The notes below the pieces were generated by a model. That model did no database searches, was not told where the DNA came from, and saw nothing but the letters and a program-made list of their open reading frames with translations. Below are positions 62,201-64,000 of a stretch of 64,000 nucleotides of DNA, piece after piece. Each line of letters opens with the position of its first letter. The first letter of the stretch is position 1. Position numbers and translations under genes: made by a program. Source of the stretch: an uncultured Campylobacterota bacterium (GTDB taxonomy: Bacteria > Campylobacterota > Campylobacteria > Campylobacterales > Sulfurovaceae); assembly GCA_937141405.1 (NCBI GenBank), contig CAKZQQ010000005.1, positions 558,001 to 622,000 on the forward strand. The letters run 5' to 3'.

Positions 62201-63466
62201 TTATCCTAGTGCCCGCTGAAGATCTTTTATGAGGTCAGAGGTATGCTCAAGCCCGATACTCAGTCTTATCGTCGTTGGATTGATTCCGGCAACTTTAAGC
62301 TCATCTTCGCTCATCTGTGAGTGTGTCGTGCTTGCAGGATGAACGATAAGTGATTTGCTATCGCCTATATTCACCACGATACTCAAAAGCTCAACGCTAT
62401 CAATGATACGCTTTGCCTCCTCAAAGGAGCCGACTTCAAAGGAGATAAGCCCGCTTGCTTTACCCCCTTTAAAATACTTCTGTGCTTTTTTATAATCACT
62501 ATGACTTTCTAATCCCGGGTAATTGACCGCTTTTACTTTCGGGTGTGATTCTAAAAATTTTGCAATTTCAAGCGCATTATCAGAATGTTTTTCTATCCTT
62601 AAAGCGAGTGTCTCTAGTCCTTGGATAAAGAGCCAACCATTAAATGCACTCTGGGCTGCTCCTATGTCTCTTAGAAGAGAGAGTCGGATGCGTAATGTAA
62701 AGTTTGGAAGCGGCACATCAGTATAGACAAGTCCATGATAACTCACATCCGGTGTATTAAAATGATAATAGCGTTTTGAATCTTTAAAAAATTCATTGAG
62801 TCCTTCTCTCTCAACAATGATACCTCCAAGTGCCGTTCCTTGACCATTTGTATACTTTGAAGTTGAATGGACAACCACATCAACGCCAAATGCGATCGGG
62901 TTACATAAAATTGCTGTCGCAACCGTATTATCACAGATTGTCAAAACACCATGTTTTTTAGCGATACTGACAACTGCATCAATATCCGTGATAGCTATCT
63001 GAGGATTTGAGAGCGATTCAAAAAATATCGCTTTTGTCTTCTCGTCTATCAACCCCTCAAGATCACTTGCATCACTGCTTTTAAATACCCTCGCCTCAAT
63101 ACCAAATCTTTTGAGCGTATAGGTTGCAAGTGTAGCTGTACCTCCATAGAGTTTATCAGAGATGATGATATTATCTCCCGCTTCTGCTACATTGGCAATC
63201 GCATAAAATACCGCAGCTGCGCCCGAGGCGACAGCGATTGCTGCCGCACCGCCTTCAAGCTCGGCAAATCTTGCTTCAAGTATATCATTGGTTGGATTTG
63301 TAAGCCTACTATAGATGGGTCCAAGCTCTTTAAGTGCAAAAAGATCTGCTGCATGTTCGGCATCTCGAAAAGCATAGGCCGTGCTCTGGTAGATAGGAAC
63401 ACTCATTGTTCCAAAGCCTTGCTTTGTGTCATATCCGGCATGCAAAGCTATCGTCTCTTTTTCCAT
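62201..63466 (-). CDS. metY: O-acetylhomoserine sulfhydrylase
   Basis: 421 residues of the Cys/Met-metabolism PLP family. Makes homocysteine directly from O-acetylhomoserine and sulfide. ETIALHAGYDTKQGFGTMSVPIYQSTAY at the N-terminus (in part), YSRLTNPTND near 51, VHSTSKYTNGQGTALGG near 200 with the PLP lysine, and a C-terminal SIGLEHTSDLIKDL. Length and the N-terminal insertions fit MetY rather than MetB/MetC. First gene of the operon, 4 bases before the regulator, driven by the promoter at 63498-63526. Confidence 0.95.
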   Translation of the reverse strand: MEKETIALHAGYDTKQGFGTMSVPIYQSTAYAFRDAEHAADLFALKELGPIYSRLTNPTNDILEARFAELEGGAAAIAVASGAAAVFYAIANVAEAGDNIIISDKLYGGTATLATYTLKRFGIEARVFKSSDASDLEGLIDEKTKAIFFESLSNPQIAITDIDAVVSIAKKHGVLTICDNTVATAILCNPIAFGVDVVVHSTSKYTNGQGTALGGIIVEREGLNEFFKDSKRYYHFNTPDVSYHGLVYTDVPLPNFTLRIRLSLLRDIGAAQSAFNGWLFIQGLETLALRIEKHSDNALEIAKFLESHPKVKAVNYPGLESHSDYKKAQKYFKGGKASGLISFEVGSFEEAKRIIDSVELLSIVVNIGDSKSLIVHPASTTHSQMSEDELKVAGINPTTIRLSIGLEHTSDLIKDLQRALG

Positions 63467-63497
63467 ATCTCATCCTTTTTTTAATTTCATTACCCAA

Positions 63498-63526
63498 ACT
63501 ATAGTAAAATAAAATGTTAATGTCAA
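63498..63526 (-). promoter_or_regulatory. Promoter of metY-rrf2-cysK
   Basis: On the minus strand TTGACA (63526-63521) and TATAGT (63503-63498) are 17 bases apart. The -10 lies in the palindrome ACTATAGT (63498-63505), which may be part of a regulator site. The rest of the 138-base gap is AT-rich with no further clear motif. Confidence 0.75.
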
Positions 63527-63604
63527 GTATTTCTATTATATTTATTAAATATTACTATTTTAAGGGGATTATAAATCAATAGTAAATTACTTAAGTATAT
63601 TATG

Positions 63605-64000
63605 TCAAAAGCTTTTTGCTAAATCTTCCAATGCTTTTTTCTCGCCACTCTCAAAGTTGCCCCATCTAAAGAAAACTACCTTTTTTGGTCTCTTCATAAT
63701 TGGCTTCAAATTATCAATCGCCTCTTGAAGCATCGGGATTGAGACACTATCAAATCGCACCCTATCACCCTCGTAGAGTAGTTTGCCTTTAAGATAATGC
63801 TCTTTGGTGACTTGATATAAATTATCTGAGAGATGTTTAAAATTTTTCCCGATGATCTCATCTTTGCTGACGCCCTCTATCGCCCCAACAACTTTAGAGA
63901 AACGAATAATCGTCGCTTGTGTATAAAGTGGCAACGCCAAATCTAACGCTAAAGGATAGGTGTCAAAATTGTAGTGATACCTCTTTGCAACATCAATATC
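63605..64000 (-). CDS. Protein of unknown function, 5' end beyond the window
   Basis: 132 C-terminal residues are visible and the frame is open to the right edge, so the start lies outside. The sequence includes HYNFDTYPLALDLALPLYTQ, IEGVSKDEIIGKNFKHLSDNLYQ and a final KKVVFFRWGNFESGEKKALEDLAKSF (in part). It is soluble and basic, with no signal or membrane segment in this part. I do not recognise the family. A TTG at 63940 could be mistaken for its start, but the homologous-looking frame continues upstream. It is transcribed toward metY and ends 138 bases before it. Confidence 0.75.
   Translation of the reverse strand, partial: DIDVAKRYHYNFDTYPLALDLALPLYTQATIIRFSKVVGAIEGVSKDEIIGKNFKHLSDNLYQVTKEHYLKGKLLYEGDRVRFDSVSIPMLQEAIDNLKPIMKRPKKVVFFRWGNFESGEKKALEDLAKSF

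Overview
The window is a gene-dense, AT-rich chromosomal segment with no rRNA, tRNA, insertion sequence or CRISPR array that I can see. It reads as a free-living member of the Campylobacterota (former Epsilonproteobacteria), most like the Sulfurimonas/Sulfuricurvum/Sulfurovum group. The grounds are several gene runs that I recall as conserved in Campylobacter and relatives (rplU-rpmA-obgE-proB; ilvB-ilvH-lpxD; glmU-coaBC-uppS-prepilin peptidase-LptF/G-truA), a CetB-like Aer-type PAS protein, a desulforubrerythrin, MdaB and an adjacent PAP2/EptA pair. The genus is an inference.

Layout. 1-9.9 kb: a LemA/M48 membrane-protease pair (M48 cut by the left edge), a Sel1-repeat lipoprotein, the L21-L27-ObgE-ProB run, PPK2 and a Xaa-His dipeptidase, a stand-alone TrpB with a cytochrome b561-like protein, and a small alkyltransferase/DUF2238 pair. 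9.9-18.3 kb: a 1168-residue cobalamin-dependent methionine synthase started by TTG, whose 3' end overlaps a putative AbiC-type phage abortive-infection membrane protein; then the PAS protein, lpxD and the acetolactate synthase genes.

18.4-27.9 kb is the most striking region. One co-directional operon encodes a luciferase-like flavin monooxygenase, a BtuC/FecD-type permease, its ATPase, a TonB-dependent receptor, a periplasmic metal/chelate-binding protein, a second TonB-dependent receptor, and a private ExbB-ExbD-TonB motor. Two palindromes of the form CGTTAT-N12-ATAACG control it. One sits over a near-consensus sigma-70 promoter and the other just before the first receptor. This is the architecture of the ModE molybdate/tungstate operator, so I propose a TonB-dependent route for molybdate, tungstate or a Mo/W chelate.

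28-60.2 kb: two adjacent secreted proteins of one unknown family, ppx-ilvA, a lipid A-modifying pair (PAP2 phosphatase and EptA), TrmA with four extra cysteines, the glmU-to-truA run, a tripartite RND efflux operon, sodB, HemJ, a secreted EEP-family nuclease with a long leader hairpin, desulforubrerythrin, and a zinc island. The zinc island holds znuABC, an outer-membrane barrel protein and a divergent Fur-family regulator, with two identical Zur-like palindromes between them. It is followed by mdaB, ridA, a ThiF-like E1 enzyme, a nitrilase-fold protein that has lost two catalytic residues, xseB and metX.

60.2-64 kb: a 630-base non-coding patch full of palindromes and direct repeats, then a sulfur operon (metY, a CymR-like Rrf2 regulator, cysK) under a clear promoter, and a gene cut by the right edge. 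With metX and metH, the window carries the direct sulfhydrylation route to homocysteine and its methylation to methionine.
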